Shown one piece after another: positions 53,302-62,708 of a DNA stretch of 64,000 nt (position 1 is the first letter of the stretch; every line of letters starts with the position of its first letter). Origin of the DNA: Candidatus Planktophila sp. (lineage in GTDB: Bacteria; Actinomycetota; Actinomycetes; Nanopelagicales; Nanopelagicaceae). The notes beneath the pieces were generated by a model. The model was not told where the DNA came from. It was given only the letters and a program-made list of their open reading frames with translations, and did not search any database. The stretch lies in contig BGOJ01000002.1 in NCBI GenBank assembly GCA_003569185.1, positions 1 to 64,000 of the forward strand. The letters run 5' to 3'. Made by a program: the position numbers and the translations under genes.

Positions 53302-53999
53302 TTCTCATCCTTCTGCCTCTACTTCCTACCACCCTGGCAGCAGCGGATAATCAATGCCTAGATAAAACCTGCGTTGATGTTTTTACCGAAAATAATCAAT
53401 TAATTATTACCGCATCAAAGGATGGATCTAAGCCAAAGCCTGCGCCAAGTAAGAAGGCGGTGGTAAAACCAAAGCCGGTGGTAAGTAAGAAGATCACACC
53501 AAAACCAAGTAGTAAGCCAGTTGTTAAAAAGGTGGTGGCATCCCCAAAACCAAAGAAGTCGCCAATTAAAAAGGTGGCAACCGCCTCCTTATCGGATCGA
53601 TTAATCAAATTACTTCCGATTGGTGATATCAATTTTCAACCAGATCAGGATGCGCTGGTAAATATGCCAGTTTACTTTTGGACCCAAACACCCCAACATT
53701 TTCAAGCGGTGGTGCCTATTCTTGATTTAATTGTTTATGTCAATCTACATTCAACTTTCACTTGGAGCTTTGGGGATGGCAAATTTATAACCACCCAAAA
53801 TCAAGGAGCGCCATATCCACTTGGTTTAATCACCCATACCTATAAATCAAATAACAATTACCCAGTTAATTTAAAGATCACCTGGCGGGGCACCTGGTCG
53901 GTTAATGGGGTAACCACAGCGATAAGTGGAGATGGGATTACTCAAAGTATCACTAGGGATATCTCAGTTGTAAATGCGGTGGGCAGATTTACTAAATAG
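53277..53999 (+). CDS. Secreted protein with Lys/Pro-rich linker and PKD-like domain
   Basis: A 240-residue protein starting with GTG inside the end of the DUF6318 gene. A signal peptide (LILLPLLPTTLAAA) is followed by CLDKTCVDVF, then a repeated KPKP/KKxVxPKP linker (about residues 50-105), then a folded part with SFGDGKFITT and ITHTYKSNNNYPVNLKITW, which is the core of PKD domains. The linker may cross the cell wall or bind acidic polymers. No enzyme motif is seen. It is probably a surface protein working with the lipoprotein coded before it. Confidence 0.72.
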   Translation: MVIKRYQVILILLPLLPTTLAAADNQCLDKTCVDVFTENNQLIITASKDGSKPKPAPSKKAVVKPKPVVSKKITPKPSSKPVVKKVVASPKPKKSPIKKVATASLSDRLIKLLPIGDINFQPDQDALVNMPVYFWTQTPQHFQAVVPILDLIVYVNLHSTFTWSFGDGKFITTQNQGAPYPLGLITHTYKSNNNYPVNLKITWRGTWSVNGVTTAISGDGITQSITRDISVVNAVGRFTK

Positions 54000-54065
54000 A
54001 GCAGCTATCCACAGATTTAATTGGGTGCTGAGAAATCATTAGCCACTTTTTGCAAGGCTAATCAA

Positions 54066-54581
54066 ATGACAAATAACCTATTACTAGATGATCAATTAAG
54101 TAAGGTAAGTGAAATAAATTATGAAGGCGATGATGTTTTAAAGCAGCAAAGATTAGGCGCGATTGCAGTCAATCAATTGGTGGCTAATTTTGCCCTGTTA
54201 AAACATGAGGAGGATTTTGAGCTAATCGCATTTGTGTTAATTAGGCTAAAGGATTTGCAGGTAAGAGATTATGCAATGGGGCTTAGTACAGATGAAAATA
54301 TTGATCAACAATTTAATCTCTGGCATTGGTTAATGAACCTAGCCCCAGTTGGTTTTATCGCACCAGTTGCTTGTTTATTTGCTGCCACCGCTTATGAATC
54401 AGGTGAGAGTGAGTTAGCCCACGCAGCTTTAGATAAAGCATTTGCAGATGATTTAACCTACCCACTTGCGATCTTGCTGCGACGGGTATTTTTCGCTAAT
54501 TGGCCAGCCTCCTCCTTTGCTGCCATGCGAGCGCAACTTCATCCTAAGATTTGCACCTCTCTTTTTGGGGGTAGTATTTAA
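54066..54581 (+). CDS. DUF4192-like protein
   Basis: About 171 residues from the ATG at 54066, which has AAGG upstream; a TTG at 54021 would add 15 residues. The end SELAHAALDKAFADDLTYPLAILLRR agrees (in parts) with the actinobacterial DUF4192 family, which is often encoded near sigA and the Nudix gene. Here it is shorter than the usual 200-400 residues, missing part of the N-terminus. Function unknown. Confidence 0.7.
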   Translation: MTNNLLLDDQLSKVSEINYEGDDVLKQQRLGAIAVNQLVANFALLKHEEDFELIAFVLIRLKDLQVRDYAMGLSTDENIDQQFNLWHWLMNLAPVGFIAPVACLFAATAYESGESELAHAALDKAFADDLTYPLAILLRRVFFANWPASSFAAMRAQLHPKICTSLFGGSI

Positions 54582-54619
54582 TTACTAAACAGGGTGGTTT
54601 AGTAGATCGGGCAAATTTT

Positions 54620-55702
54620 GTGATTATTGGTATTCCAAAAGAGATTAAAAATAATGAGTTTAGAGTTTCAGCCACCGCCTCTAGTGTGCACGCATATGTA
54701 AGTGCTGGGCATTCGGTATTAGTTGAGAAAAATGCTGGCCTTGGCTCTGGCATATCAAATGAGGATTACATCAAGGCGGGCGCGCAAATAATTGATACTG
54801 CAGATGAAGTTTGGCAAAAGGCTGATTTAATTCAAAAGGTAAAAGAGCCGATTGAGGCTGAGTATAAAAGAATGCGCAAGGGTCAGATTCTTTACACCTA
54901 TCTGCATTTAGCAGCCAATAAAGCTTGCACCCAGGCGGTAATGGATTCAGGAATTACTGCAATTGCATATGAAACAGTTGAGGTTGATGGACAACTGCCA
55001 TTACTTGCGCCAATGAGTGAGGTAGCAGGACGAATGAGTATTCAAGTAGGAGCCGCCGCCCTTGAGGCAAGTAAGGGTGGAGCTGGCGTACTTCTTGGTG
55101 GAGTTCCAGGAGTGCGTCCAGGAAAGGTAGTAGTAATTGGCGGCGGAGTTGTGGGTGTTGCAGCTGCAACTATTGCCCATGGCATGCGTGCTGATGTAAC
55201 AATTATGGATTTGGATTTAAAGCGTCTTGCCCAAATTGATCAGATCTTTGCTGGCAATGTTAAGACATTAGCCTCTAGTGGTTATGAGATTGAAAAAGAG
55301 GTTAGCCAAGCAGATCTTGTAATTGGCGCAGTATTAGTTCATGGCGCAAAAGCTCCTAAGTTAGTGAGCAATGCTTTGGTTAAGAAGATGAAGCCGGGCG
55401 CTGTTTTGGTAGATGTGGCAATTGATCAAGGTGGCTGCTTTGAGGATTCCAAGGCGACAACTCATCAAGATCCAACCTATAAGGTCCATGATGCAATCTT
55501 TTACTGTGTGGCAAATATGCCAGGGGCGGTTCCGGCCACCTCCACCTACGCACTTGCTAATGCCACAATTAAATATGGCTTAGCCCTGGCTAATAAGGGA
55601 TGGCAAAAGGCGCTGGCCGATGATGCCAACTTGGCTAAGGGATTAAATGTGCATGAGGGAAAGATTATGTATGAGGCGGTTGCAAAGGCGCACAATCTCT
55701 AG
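54620..55702 (+). CDS. ald: Alanine dehydrogenase
   Basis: A 360-residue enzyme starting with GTG. It has the N-terminal GIPKEIKNNEFRVS, the pyruvate-binding Lys in QKVKEP and His in TYLHLAANK, and the NAD loop VIGGGVVGVAAATIAHG. The C-terminal FYCVANMPGAVPATST is diagnostic. It converts L-alanine and NAD to pyruvate and ammonium, or the reverse. It lies alone between DUF4192 and the SAM riboswitch. Confidence 0.95.
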   Translation: MIIGIPKEIKNNEFRVSATASSVHAYVSAGHSVLVEKNAGLGSGISNEDYIKAGAQIIDTADEVWQKADLIQKVKEPIEAEYKRMRKGQILYTYLHLAANKACTQAVMDSGITAIAYETVEVDGQLPLLAPMSEVAGRMSIQVGAAALEASKGGAGVLLGGVPGVRPGKVVVIGGGVVGVAAATIAHGMRADVTIMDLDLKRLAQIDQIFAGNVKTLASSGYEIEKEVSQADLVIGAVLVHGAKAPKLVSNALVKKMKPGAVLVDVAIDQGGCFEDSKATTHQDPTYKVHDAIFYCVANMPGAVPATSTYALANATIKYGLALANKGWQKALADDANLAKGLNVHEGKIMYEAVAKAHNL

Positions 55703-55714
55703 TATTTTTCATCT

Positions 55715-55836
55715 TAGGTCATGAGTCTTAGTTCATAGCCCCGGCTAACTAAGCGGCAACCCTCCACCACGGTGGGGTGCTCCGGGTGAAGACCAGGTCG
55801 ATAGCAAGGTGCCATCGGCAAGTGTGGGTCGATAAA
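55715..55836 (+). ncRNA. SAM-IV riboswitch
   Basis: The sequence carries the conserved SAM-IV core: GGTCATGAGT, then GCCCCGGCTAAC, GCGGCAACCCTCC, CGGTGGGGTGC and CCGGGTGAAGACC, with the first GGTC pairing with the final GACC, then a downstream pseudoknot segment. It lies just before metY and metX, the usual targets. SAM binding would lower expression. An intrinsic terminator follows at 55840-55865. Confidence 0.92.
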
Positions 55837-55839
55837 AAA

Positions 55840-55865
55840 ATTAGGGGAGAACCCTAATAATTTTT
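55840..55865 (+). terminator. Riboswitch-controlled terminator before metY
   Basis: ATTAGGG (55840-55846) pairs with CCCTAAT (55852-55858), loop GAGAA, followed by AATTTTT. It is the probable expression platform. The metY Shine-Dalgarno AGGAGG is at 55882-55887. Confidence 0.75.
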
Positions 55866-55892
55866 CTCACCCCCTTTAATTAGGAGGTTGCT

Positions 55893-57197
55893 TTGTCATA
55901 TTCATTTGAAACCCAACAAATTCATGCTGGTCAAGTTGCTGATCCAACTACCGGCGCTCGCGCACTGCCGTTGTATCAAACAACTGCATATCAATTCCGC
56001 GATACCAAACATGCAGCTGATCTATTTGGATTAGCAGAGCTTGGAAATATCTACACCCGCATCATGAATCCAACTCAAGATACGGTGGAGCAAAGAATTG
56101 CCGCATTAGAAGGTGGCGTTGCTGCACTTCTTTTGGCTTCTGGCTCTGCCGCTACTACCTTTGCGATTTTAAATGTGGCAGAGGCGGGCGATCACATCGT
56201 CTCATCCCCATCACTTTATGGTGGTACTTACAATCTCTTCCATTACACCTTGCCAAAGTTTGGTATTGAGGTCTCCTTTGTGGAGAACCCAGATGATCCA
56301 GAGAGCTGGCGCAAAGCGGTAAAGCCAAATACCAAGGCCTTTTTTGGAGAAACTATTGCTAATCCAAAAAATGATCTATTGGATATTGAAACAGTGGCAA
56401 AGATTGCCCATGAAAATAATGTGCCATTAATTGTTGATAACACTGTGGCCACCCCATACCTAATTAGACCAATTGAGTGGGGCGCTGATGTGGTAGTTCA
56501 CTCCGCAACTAAGTTCTTATCTGGCCATGGAAATGCAGTAGTTGGCGCAATTGTGGATTCTGGCAAGTTTGATTACGCCAAATATCCAGAGAAGTTTAAA
56601 AACTTTAACCAACCAGATCCTTCCTACCATGGCTTGGTATACGCCCAAGCACTCGGTGTTGGCTCAGCCTTTGGGGCAAATCTTGCATACATATTCAAGA
56701 TTAGATTGACACTGCTGCGCGATATTGGCGCTGCGGTATCACCATTTAATGCTTGGTTACTTGCCCAAGGACTTGAAACATTATCCCTACGTATTGAGCG
56801 CCATGTTGAAAATGCTAAAGCGGTGGCAGCATTTTTAGAAAAACACCCACAGGTCTCATCGGTTAATTACGCATCGCTGACTTCTTCAAAGTGGAATAAG
56901 TTAGCGACCAAGTATTCGCCAAAGGGAAGTGGTTCAGTTCTCTCCTTTGAAATTAAGGGCGGAATTGAAGCTGGTAAGAAGTTTATTGAGGCGCTAAATC
57001 TGCACTCACATGTGGCAAATATTGGCGATGTTAGAAGCTTGGCAATTCACCCAGCCTCTACTACTCACTCACAATTATCAGCTGCGGAGCAATTAACCGC
57101 CGGTGTTACCCCAGGTTTGGTTCGTCTATCGGTTGGTATTGAAAATATCAAAGATATACAAGCTGATCTTGAAAAAGCATTTGCAGCTGCTAAGTAA
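55893..57197 (+). CDS. metY: O-acetylhomoserine aminocarboxypropyltransferase (sulfhydrylase)
   Basis: A 434-residue PLP enzyme starting with TTG, 5 bases after AGGAGG. TQQIHAGQ and GARALPLYQTTAY begin the family pattern; the PLP lysine is in HSATKFLSGHGN (near residue 208), and VRSLAIHPASTTHSQL is the C-terminal signature of MetY. It makes homocysteine from O-acetylhomoserine and sulfide. The SAM-IV riboswitch controls it, and metX follows 3 bases later. Confidence 0.94.
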   Translation: MSYSFETQQIHAGQVADPTTGARALPLYQTTAYQFRDTKHAADLFGLAELGNIYTRIMNPTQDTVEQRIAALEGGVAALLLASGSAATTFAILNVAEAGDHIVSSPSLYGGTYNLFHYTLPKFGIEVSFVENPDDPESWRKAVKPNTKAFFGETIANPKNDLLDIETVAKIAHENNVPLIVDNTVATPYLIRPIEWGADVVVHSATKFLSGHGNAVVGAIVDSGKFDYAKYPEKFKNFNQPDPSYHGLVYAQALGVGSAFGANLAYIFKIRLTLLRDIGAAVSPFNAWLLAQGLETLSLRIERHVENAKAVAAFLEKHPQVSSVNYASLTSSKWNKLATKYSPKGSGSVLSFEIKGGIEAGKKFIEALNLHSHVANIGDVRSLAIHPASTTHSQLSAAEQLTAGVTPGLVRLSVGIENIKDIQADLEKAFAAAK

Positions 57198-57200
57198 ATA

Positions 57201-58298
57201 ATGAGCAAAGTAAATCCAGCAGTTACCGGGGCGTGGTTGGAAGATCATGACCCCGGGGATCGCCAATTTTTAAAGATTGGTGATTTAACGCTGGAATCTG
57301 GTGAGGTATTACCTGATGTGGTAATTGCTTATCAAAGCTGGGGTCAATTAAACCAGGCAGGTGATAATGCAATTTTGGTAAACCATGCTTTAACTGGCTG
57401 GGCCGATGTTAATGGTTGGTGGCCACAGATGGTTGGGCCAGGCTTGCCATTTGATACTGATAATTACTTTGTAGTGTGTCCAAATGTTATTGGTGGCTGC
57501 CAAGGTTCAACTGGGCCATCCTCGTTAGCACCAGATGGCAAAAGGTGGGGCTCAAGATTTCCAGTAATCACAATTAGAGATATGGTGCAAGCTGAGCTTG
57601 CCTTTACTAAAAAGATTGGTGTGAAGAGGTATCAATTAGCGGTTGGTCCTTCCTTAGGTGGCATGCGTAGTTTGGAGTGGGCAATTGATTATCCAGAGTT
57701 AGTTGGCGCGATCTGCACCATTGGTTCATCTGCAGTTGCAACTGGGGATCAAATTGGCGCAGCTTCAATTCAAGTTAGAGCGATAAAGAGTGATCCAAAT
57801 TTTAATAATGGTGATTACTATGAACAAAGTGTTGGCCCAATTGAGGGCATGGGAATTGCCAGACGAATTGCCCATTTAACCTATCGAACTGAGTCGGAGA
57901 TGGATGTGAGATTTGGTCGGGAGTTACAGGGGGATGAAACTGGCAGATATGCAGTTGAGTCCTACCTCGATCATCAAGCGCAAAAGTTAGCCAAAAGATT
58001 TGATGCCAATACCTATATTGCATTAACTGAGGCGATGAACTCCCATGATGTTGGTAGGGATCGTGGTGGGGTTGCGGCTGCACTTGCCACTATTAAGGTG
58101 CCAATCCATGTGGTCTCAATTGATACAGATCGACTCTTCCCACCTAGATTGCAACAGGAGATTGCCGAGCTCGCCCCAAGCCAAGTCAGCCTGCACCAGA
58201 TTTCATCCCCATTTGGTCATGATGGCTTCTTAATTGAGGTGGAATCTGTGGGGCAGATCATCCAAAATGCGCTTAAACTTCAAAAAATCTCAAATTAG
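57201..58298 (+). CDS. metX: Homoserine O-acetyltransferase
   Basis: A 365-residue alpha/beta hydrolase: nucleophile Ser in AVGPSLGGMRSLEW, Asp in SIDTDRLFPP and His in FGHDGFLIE. NVIGGCQGSTGPSS is the oxyanion region. It acetylates homoserine for MetY. Cotranscribed with metY. Confidence 0.95.
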   Translation: MSKVNPAVTGAWLEDHDPGDRQFLKIGDLTLESGEVLPDVVIAYQSWGQLNQAGDNAILVNHALTGWADVNGWWPQMVGPGLPFDTDNYFVVCPNVIGGCQGSTGPSSLAPDGKRWGSRFPVITIRDMVQAELAFTKKIGVKRYQLAVGPSLGGMRSLEWAIDYPELVGAICTIGSSAVATGDQIGAASIQVRAIKSDPNFNNGDYYEQSVGPIEGMGIARRIAHLTYRTESEMDVRFGRELQGDETGRYAVESYLDHQAQKLAKRFDANTYIALTEAMNSHDVGRDRGGVAAALATIKVPIHVVSIDTDRLFPPRLQQEIAELAPSQVSLHQISSPFGHDGFLIEVESVGQIIQNALKLQKISN

Positions 58299-58333
58299 CC
58301 AATATGGATGTGCATTTAGGGCTGTGGACAATT

Positions 58334-58372
58334 TATAATATAGCCAAGGGTCGAGCGGTTTAAAGAAACCGC
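58334..58372 (+). promoter_or_regulatory. sigA promoter and leader hairpin
   Basis: TATAAT (58334-58339) is an ideal -10 box; no clear -35 box is seen. GCGGTTT (58355-58361) and AAACCGC (58366-58372) form a 7-bp hairpin with AAAG loop in the leader, 34 bases before the GTG. Confidence 0.5.
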
Positions 58373-58406
58373 AAAAAGTTTAAGACCTAAAAACAAAGGA
58401 TGAATT

Positions 58407-59978
58407 GTGGCTGTATCTCGTGCGCCCAAAAAAGGTGCCAAAGCAGGAAAGCGTAAGAGTAAACCTGCTGCAAAAAAGAGTTCAGCGAAAAAAGTTGTTG
58501 CTAAAAAAGTAAAGGTTGCCAAAAAGCCGGTAAAGATTCCGCAAAAGGCAGTTTTAGATGCCAAAGATGTCGCTCAAATTTTAAAGGTAAAAGATTTAGT
58601 AATTCAGCAAAAATCTGTATTAGCTGAGTTAGAAAATCGAGGTATTACCAACATTCATCGCATTGTTAAAAAGGCTGATCAAGATTTAGTTTTAATCGCT
58701 CGCGAGTTAGAGGAATCAGTTCCTAAGCAGGTTGAAAAACTTCGCAAAGTTGGTTTATCACCATTTAGAATGCTTAAGAAAAGTGAGATAGAGCTTGTTG
58801 CTCCTGCTGCGCCTAAGGCGGCACCAACTGCTAAGGGTGGCAAAGTTGAGAAGGTAAAGATTGATGGTGAAGAGGTTGAGTTAGAAGAGGTTGAGATTGA
58901 AGATCTTGAAAACTTAATTGATGACAAGGAGGAGACCCCGGCAGAGGAGGGTGCCTCTGAGATTAGAGTTGTAAATGTCGCTGAAGAGTCACAAAATGAG
59001 GAGAACTCATTTGTACTTAAAGATTCAGAAGAGGATGACGCACCAGTACAAACGGTTTTAACTGCCGGAGCCACCGCTGATCCAGTTAAGGATTATTTGA
59101 AGTTAATTGGTCGTGTGCCACTTTTAAATGCTGAGCTTGAGGTATCCCTTGCTCAATCTGTTGAGGCTGGCTTATTTGCTGAAGAGCGGATTACTAAAGA
59201 TAAGAAAATGGATAAGAAGTTAAAGCGTGAGTTGCAGCAAATTGTTATTAATGGCCGTCGAGATAAGAACCATCTACTTGAGGCAAATCTTCGGTTAGTT
59301 GTCTCCCTCGCCAAGCGTTACACCGGTCGAGGCATGTTGTTCCTTGATCTAATTCAAGAAGGAAACCTAGGTTTGATTCGTGCAGTTGAGAAGTTTGATT
59401 ACACAAAGGGGTATAAGTTCTCAACCTATGCAACTTGGTGGATTCGCCAGGCGATTACAAGAGCTATGGCAGATCAAGCAAGAACAATTCGTATTCCAGT
59501 ACATATGGTTGAGGTTATTAATAAGTTAGCCAGAGTTCAGCGCCAGATGTTGCAGGATTTAGGAAGAGAACCAACCCCTGAAGAGTTAGCAAAAGAATTA
59601 GATATGACACCTGAAAAGGTGGTTGAGGTGCAAAAGTATGGCCGCGAGCCAATCTCACTTCACACCCCACTAGGAGAAGAGGGTGACTCTGAGTTTGGTG
59701 ATTTGATTGAAGACTCCGAGGCGATCGTGCCAGCGGATGCGGTTTCATTTACCTTATTGCAAGAGCAACTCCATTCAGTGCTAGATACATTATCTGAGCG
59801 CGAGGCTGGGGTAGTGGCAATGCGATTTGGATTAACTGATGGTCAACCAAAAACCTTAGATGAAATTGGCAAGGTTTATGGGGTTACCCGTGAACGTATT
59901 CGTCAGATTGAATCTAAGACAATGTCTAAGCTACGACACCCTTCCCGATCTCAAGTTCTTCGCGATTACCTAGATTAA
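58407..59978 (+). CDS. sigA: Primary RNA polymerase sigma factor
   Basis: A 523-residue sigma-70 factor starting with GTG. The first 30-60 residues are lysine/alanine rich, and residues 120-210 are strongly acidic. Region 1.2 [16 protein letters not shown], region 2 [17 protein letters not shown] and [15 protein letters not shown], region 3 and region 4.2 [17 protein letters not shown] are complete. Function: promoter recognition for housekeeping genes. HrdB and RpoD are other names. Confidence 0.96.
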   Translation: MAVSRAPKKGAKAGKRKSKPAAKKSSAKKVVAKKVKVAKKPVKIPQKAVLDAKDVAQILKVKDLVIQQKSVLAELENRGITNIHRIVKKADQDLVLIARELEESVPKQVEKLRKVGLSPFRMLKKSEIELVAPAAPKAAPTAKGGKVEKVKIDGEEVELEEVEIEDLENLIDDKEETPAEEGASEIRVVNVAEESQNEENSFVLKDSEEDDAPVQTVLTAGATADPVKDYLKLIGRVPLLNAELEVSLAQSVEAGLFAEERITKDKKMDKKLKRELQQIVINGRRDKNHLLEANLRLVVSLAKRYTGRGMLFLDLIQEGNLGLIRAVEKFDYTKGYKFSTYATWWIRQAITRAMADQARTIRIPVHMVEVINKLARVQRQMLQDLGREPTPEELAKELDMTPEKVVEVQKYGREPISLHTPLGEEGDSEFGDLIEDSEAIVPADAVSFTLLQEQLHSVLDTLSEREAGVVAMRFGLTDGQPKTLDEIGKVYGVTRERIRQIESKTMSKLRHPSRSQVLRDYLD

Positions 59979-59994
59979 GAATTGGATTAAAACT

Positions 59995-60186
59995 ATGAGC
60001 GATAAAATAAAGATGCAGATTAAGAAAAATGGATCAATTCGGGTAACTGGCGAGGTTGATTTTGTGGATGCAGATGGCAAAGTTCTTGAAACTAAAACAG
60101 ATTTTTCACTTTGCCGATGTGGTCACTCCAAGGAGAAGCCATTTTGCGATGGCAGCCACCGCGATGCTGGGTTTGTTGCAGAGTAA
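59995..60186 (+). CDS. CDGSH-type iron-sulphur protein
   Basis: A 63-residue protein with the [2Fe-2S] motif CRCGHSKEKPFCDGSH (three Cys, one His). Such small proteins serve in redox or cluster transfer; the exact role is unknown. It starts 16 bases after sigA and may share its transcript. Confidence 0.92.
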   Translation: MSDKIKMQIKKNGSIRVTGEVDFVDADGKVLETKTDFSLCRCGHSKEKPFCDGSHRDAGFVAE

Positions 60187-60187
60187 G

Positions 60188-60406
60188 TTAGTTAGCTGCT
60201 TGATTAGCTAGTTTTTGGGTTTCATCTTGAATGACCGCCGCAACTGGCTTTAAACCTTCAGCATAAGATTTTGCGTGGTGGGAACAAAATAGTAATTGAC
60301 CACCTGAAACTAAAATGGCACGAACATAGGCCTGTGCACCACAACGGTCACACCTATCTAGTGAGTTCAATGGGGTTTGCTCCATTGTGATCTGGCTACT
60401 CATCAT
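60188..60406 (-). CDS. Small zinc-ribbon protein (DUF7455-like)
   Basis: About 72 residues from the tandem ATGs at 60406/60403, which have a GGAG-like sequence upstream; an ATG at 60481 would add 25 residues without family support. CDRCGAQAYVRAI and LLFCSHHAKSY give four Cys/His ligands. It is the conserved actinobacterial small protein between sigA and parE. Function unknown. Confidence 0.8.
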   Translation of the reverse strand: MMSSQITMEQTPLNSLDRCDRCGAQAYVRAILVSGGQLLFCSHHAKSYAEGLKPVAAVIQDETQKLANQAAN

Positions 60407-60617
60407 CTCTCCATCTGTTTGTTTCATCAGGGGAACATCAAACCATGAATACTTTATTCCCCGCTCGATATTTGGTTTCAATTAAGTAAATTTTTTGCGC
60501 TCAAATGCTGAGAATATGATGCAAATATCTCATTTTTATATCGATTAGCAATAAATATGGGTCCTACTCGGCGAGGATCATCAATAGGTGGTATTAGCGC
60601 CGATAATCTTCTCACCC

Positions 60618-62708
60618 GTGGCAACCAAAAGCGCAAAAACTGATGATGGCACCTCAGCTGCAATTATCAGCAGCTACACAGCCAAAGATTTATCGGTCCT
60701 TGAAGGATTAGATGCAGTTCGTAAACGCCCGGGTATGTATATCGGCACCACCGATTCACGTGGTCTTATGCATTGCCTTTGGGAAATTATTGATAACGCA
60801 GTTGATGAAGCATTAGCTGGTCACTGCCAAAAAATTGAAATTAATTTAGAAGCAGATGGTTCAGTTGAAGTTCATGATGATGGTCGTGGTATTCCAGTTG
60901 ATAAGGAGCCAAAGACAGGATTAACTGGTGTTGAAGTTGTTATGACAAAACTTCATGCTGGTGGAAAATTTGGCGGCGGCTCTTATGCAGCCTCCGGTGG
61001 TTTACATGGTGTTGGTGCATCAGTTGTTAACGCCCTGGCCTCCCGTCTTGATGTTGAGGTGGATCGTGATGGAAAGATTTATTGGATGTCCTTTAAACGT
61101 GGTCATGCTGGAATATTTGAAGGTGAAGGAATTAACGCATCCTTTACTGAAAAATCAGGGCTTAGAGTTATTGGCAAGGTTTCAGCCAAGGTAACTGGCA
61201 CCAGAATTAAGTGGTGGTTTGATAAACAAATTTTCTTAAAAGAGGCAGAGCTGGCAATTGAAGATATTTACGCAAGAGCCAGACAAACCTCATACCTTGT
61301 TCCAGGTTTGACTCTAATTGTTAATGACAGCAGAACTAAGGCAAAAACAACTGAAACTTTTTTCCATAAGGGTGGTATCTCTGAGTTCTGCACCTTCTTA
61401 CGCCCAGATGATCCAGTTGGTGAGGTAATTCGAATCTCTGGAACTGGTGCTTATACAGAAAATGTTCCAGTGTTAGATGAAAAGGGTCATATGACCCCAA
61501 CTGAGGTTGAACGTGAGATGGGTGTTGATATTGCAATGCAATGGGGCAATGGTTATGAGGCAACTATTGCATCCTTTGTAAATATTATTTCAACTCCAAA
61601 GGGCGGCACCCATGTTGCCGGATTTGAAAAGGCAATTACCAAAGCTGTTAATGACGCACTTCGTGCCACCAAGACTTTAAAAAATAATGAGGCAGATGTA
61701 ATTAAAGATGATGTGCAGGAAGGTTTAACTGCTGTTGTCACAGTTCGAATGTCAGAGCCACAGTTTGAAGGACAAACTAAAGAGGTGTTGGGAACAGCTG
61801 CTGCTGGCAAGATTGTTGGTCAAGTTGTTGCCGATGAGATGAAGGCATTTTTCAACACAACCAAGCGAATTGATAAGGCAACTGGCCGGTTAATACTAGA
61901 AAAGATTGCTAACGCCTCACGAACTAGAATTTCAGCTAGGGCACATAAAGATTTGCAGCGCCGCAAGAATGCGCTGGAGAGCTCATCTTTGCCAACCAAG
62001 TTATCGGATTGCAGATCAGATGATCCAACAAGAACTGAGTTATTTATTGTTGAGGGTGATTCGGCTCTGGGAACCACCAAAGCTGCTAGAAACTCAGAGT
62101 TTCAAGCAATCCTGCCTATTCGCGGCAAGATATTAAATGTGCAAAAGGCATCACTGTCGCAGATGCTTGAAAATAATGAGTGCGCATCAATCATTCAGGT
62201 AATTGGCGCAGGTAGCGGAAAATCCTTTGATATTAATGATGCCCGGTATGGTCGCGTTATTTTGATGTCAGATGCTGATGTTGATGGTGCCCATATTCGT
62301 TGCTTGCTATTAACTCTTTTTAACTCCTATATGCGCCCGTTGGTTGAGGCGGGCCGAGTATTTGCCGCTATTCCACCACTTCACCGAATTGATGTAATTG
62401 GTGGCAAAAAGGGCGAGCTCCACTACACCTACACAGATGATGAGATGAAAAAAGTTATTGCGCAGTTAAAGAAGAATGGCAAGCGATGGAAGGAGCCAAT
62501 CCAGCGTTATAAAGGATTAGGTGAGATGGATGCTGATCAATTACGTGAGACCACCATGGATCCAAACCATCGCACACTACGAAGAATTACTATGAAGGAT
62601 GTTACAAAGGCGGAGGCGATGTTTGAATTGCTAATGGGCAATGAGGTTGCACCAAGAAAAGACTTTATTTCAAATGCAGATATTGATCGGGAGCGAATCG
62701 ACGCTTAA
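60618..62708 (+). CDS. parE: DNA topoisomerase IV/gyrase subunit B
   Basis: About 696 residues from the GTG at 60618 (ATKSAKTDDG); a GTG at 60588 is an alternative. The GHKL ATPase has EIIDNAVDEAL, DDGRGIPV and GGLHGVGASVVNAL; the TOPRIM domain has EGDSALG and DADVDGAHI; the end has RYKGLGEMDADQL. Placement next to sigA is the usual site of the second type IIA B subunit in actinobacteria. The 4-bp tail overlap with the ABC-F gene leaves no room for a separate terminator. Confidence 0.92.
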   Translation: MATKSAKTDDGTSAAIISSYTAKDLSVLEGLDAVRKRPGMYIGTTDSRGLMHCLWEIIDNAVDEALAGHCQKIEINLEADGSVEVHDDGRGIPVDKEPKTGLTGVEVVMTKLHAGGKFGGGSYAASGGLHGVGASVVNALASRLDVEVDRDGKIYWMSFKRGHAGIFEGEGINASFTEKSGLRVIGKVSAKVTGTRIKWWFDKQIFLKEAELAIEDIYARARQTSYLVPGLTLIVNDSRTKAKTTETFFHKGGISEFCTFLRPDDPVGEVIRISGTGAYTENVPVLDEKGHMTPTEVEREMGVDIAMQWGNGYEATIASFVNIISTPKGGTHVAGFEKAITKAVNDALRATKTLKNNEADVIKDDVQEGLTAVVTVRMSEPQFEGQTKEVLGTAAAGKIVGQVVADEMKAFFNTTKRIDKATGRLILEKIANASRTRISARAHKDLQRRKNALESSSLPTKLSDCRSDDPTRTELFIVEGDSALGTTKAARNSEFQAILPIRGKILNVQKASLSQMLENNECASIIQVIGAGSGKSFDINDARYGRVILMSDADVDGAHIRCLLLTLFNSYMRPLVEAGRVFAAIPPLHRIDVIGGKKGELHYTYTDDEMKKVIAQLKKNGKRWKEPIQRYKGLGEMDADQLRETTMDPNHRTLRRITMKDVTKAEAMFELLMGNEVAPRKDFISNADIDRERIDA

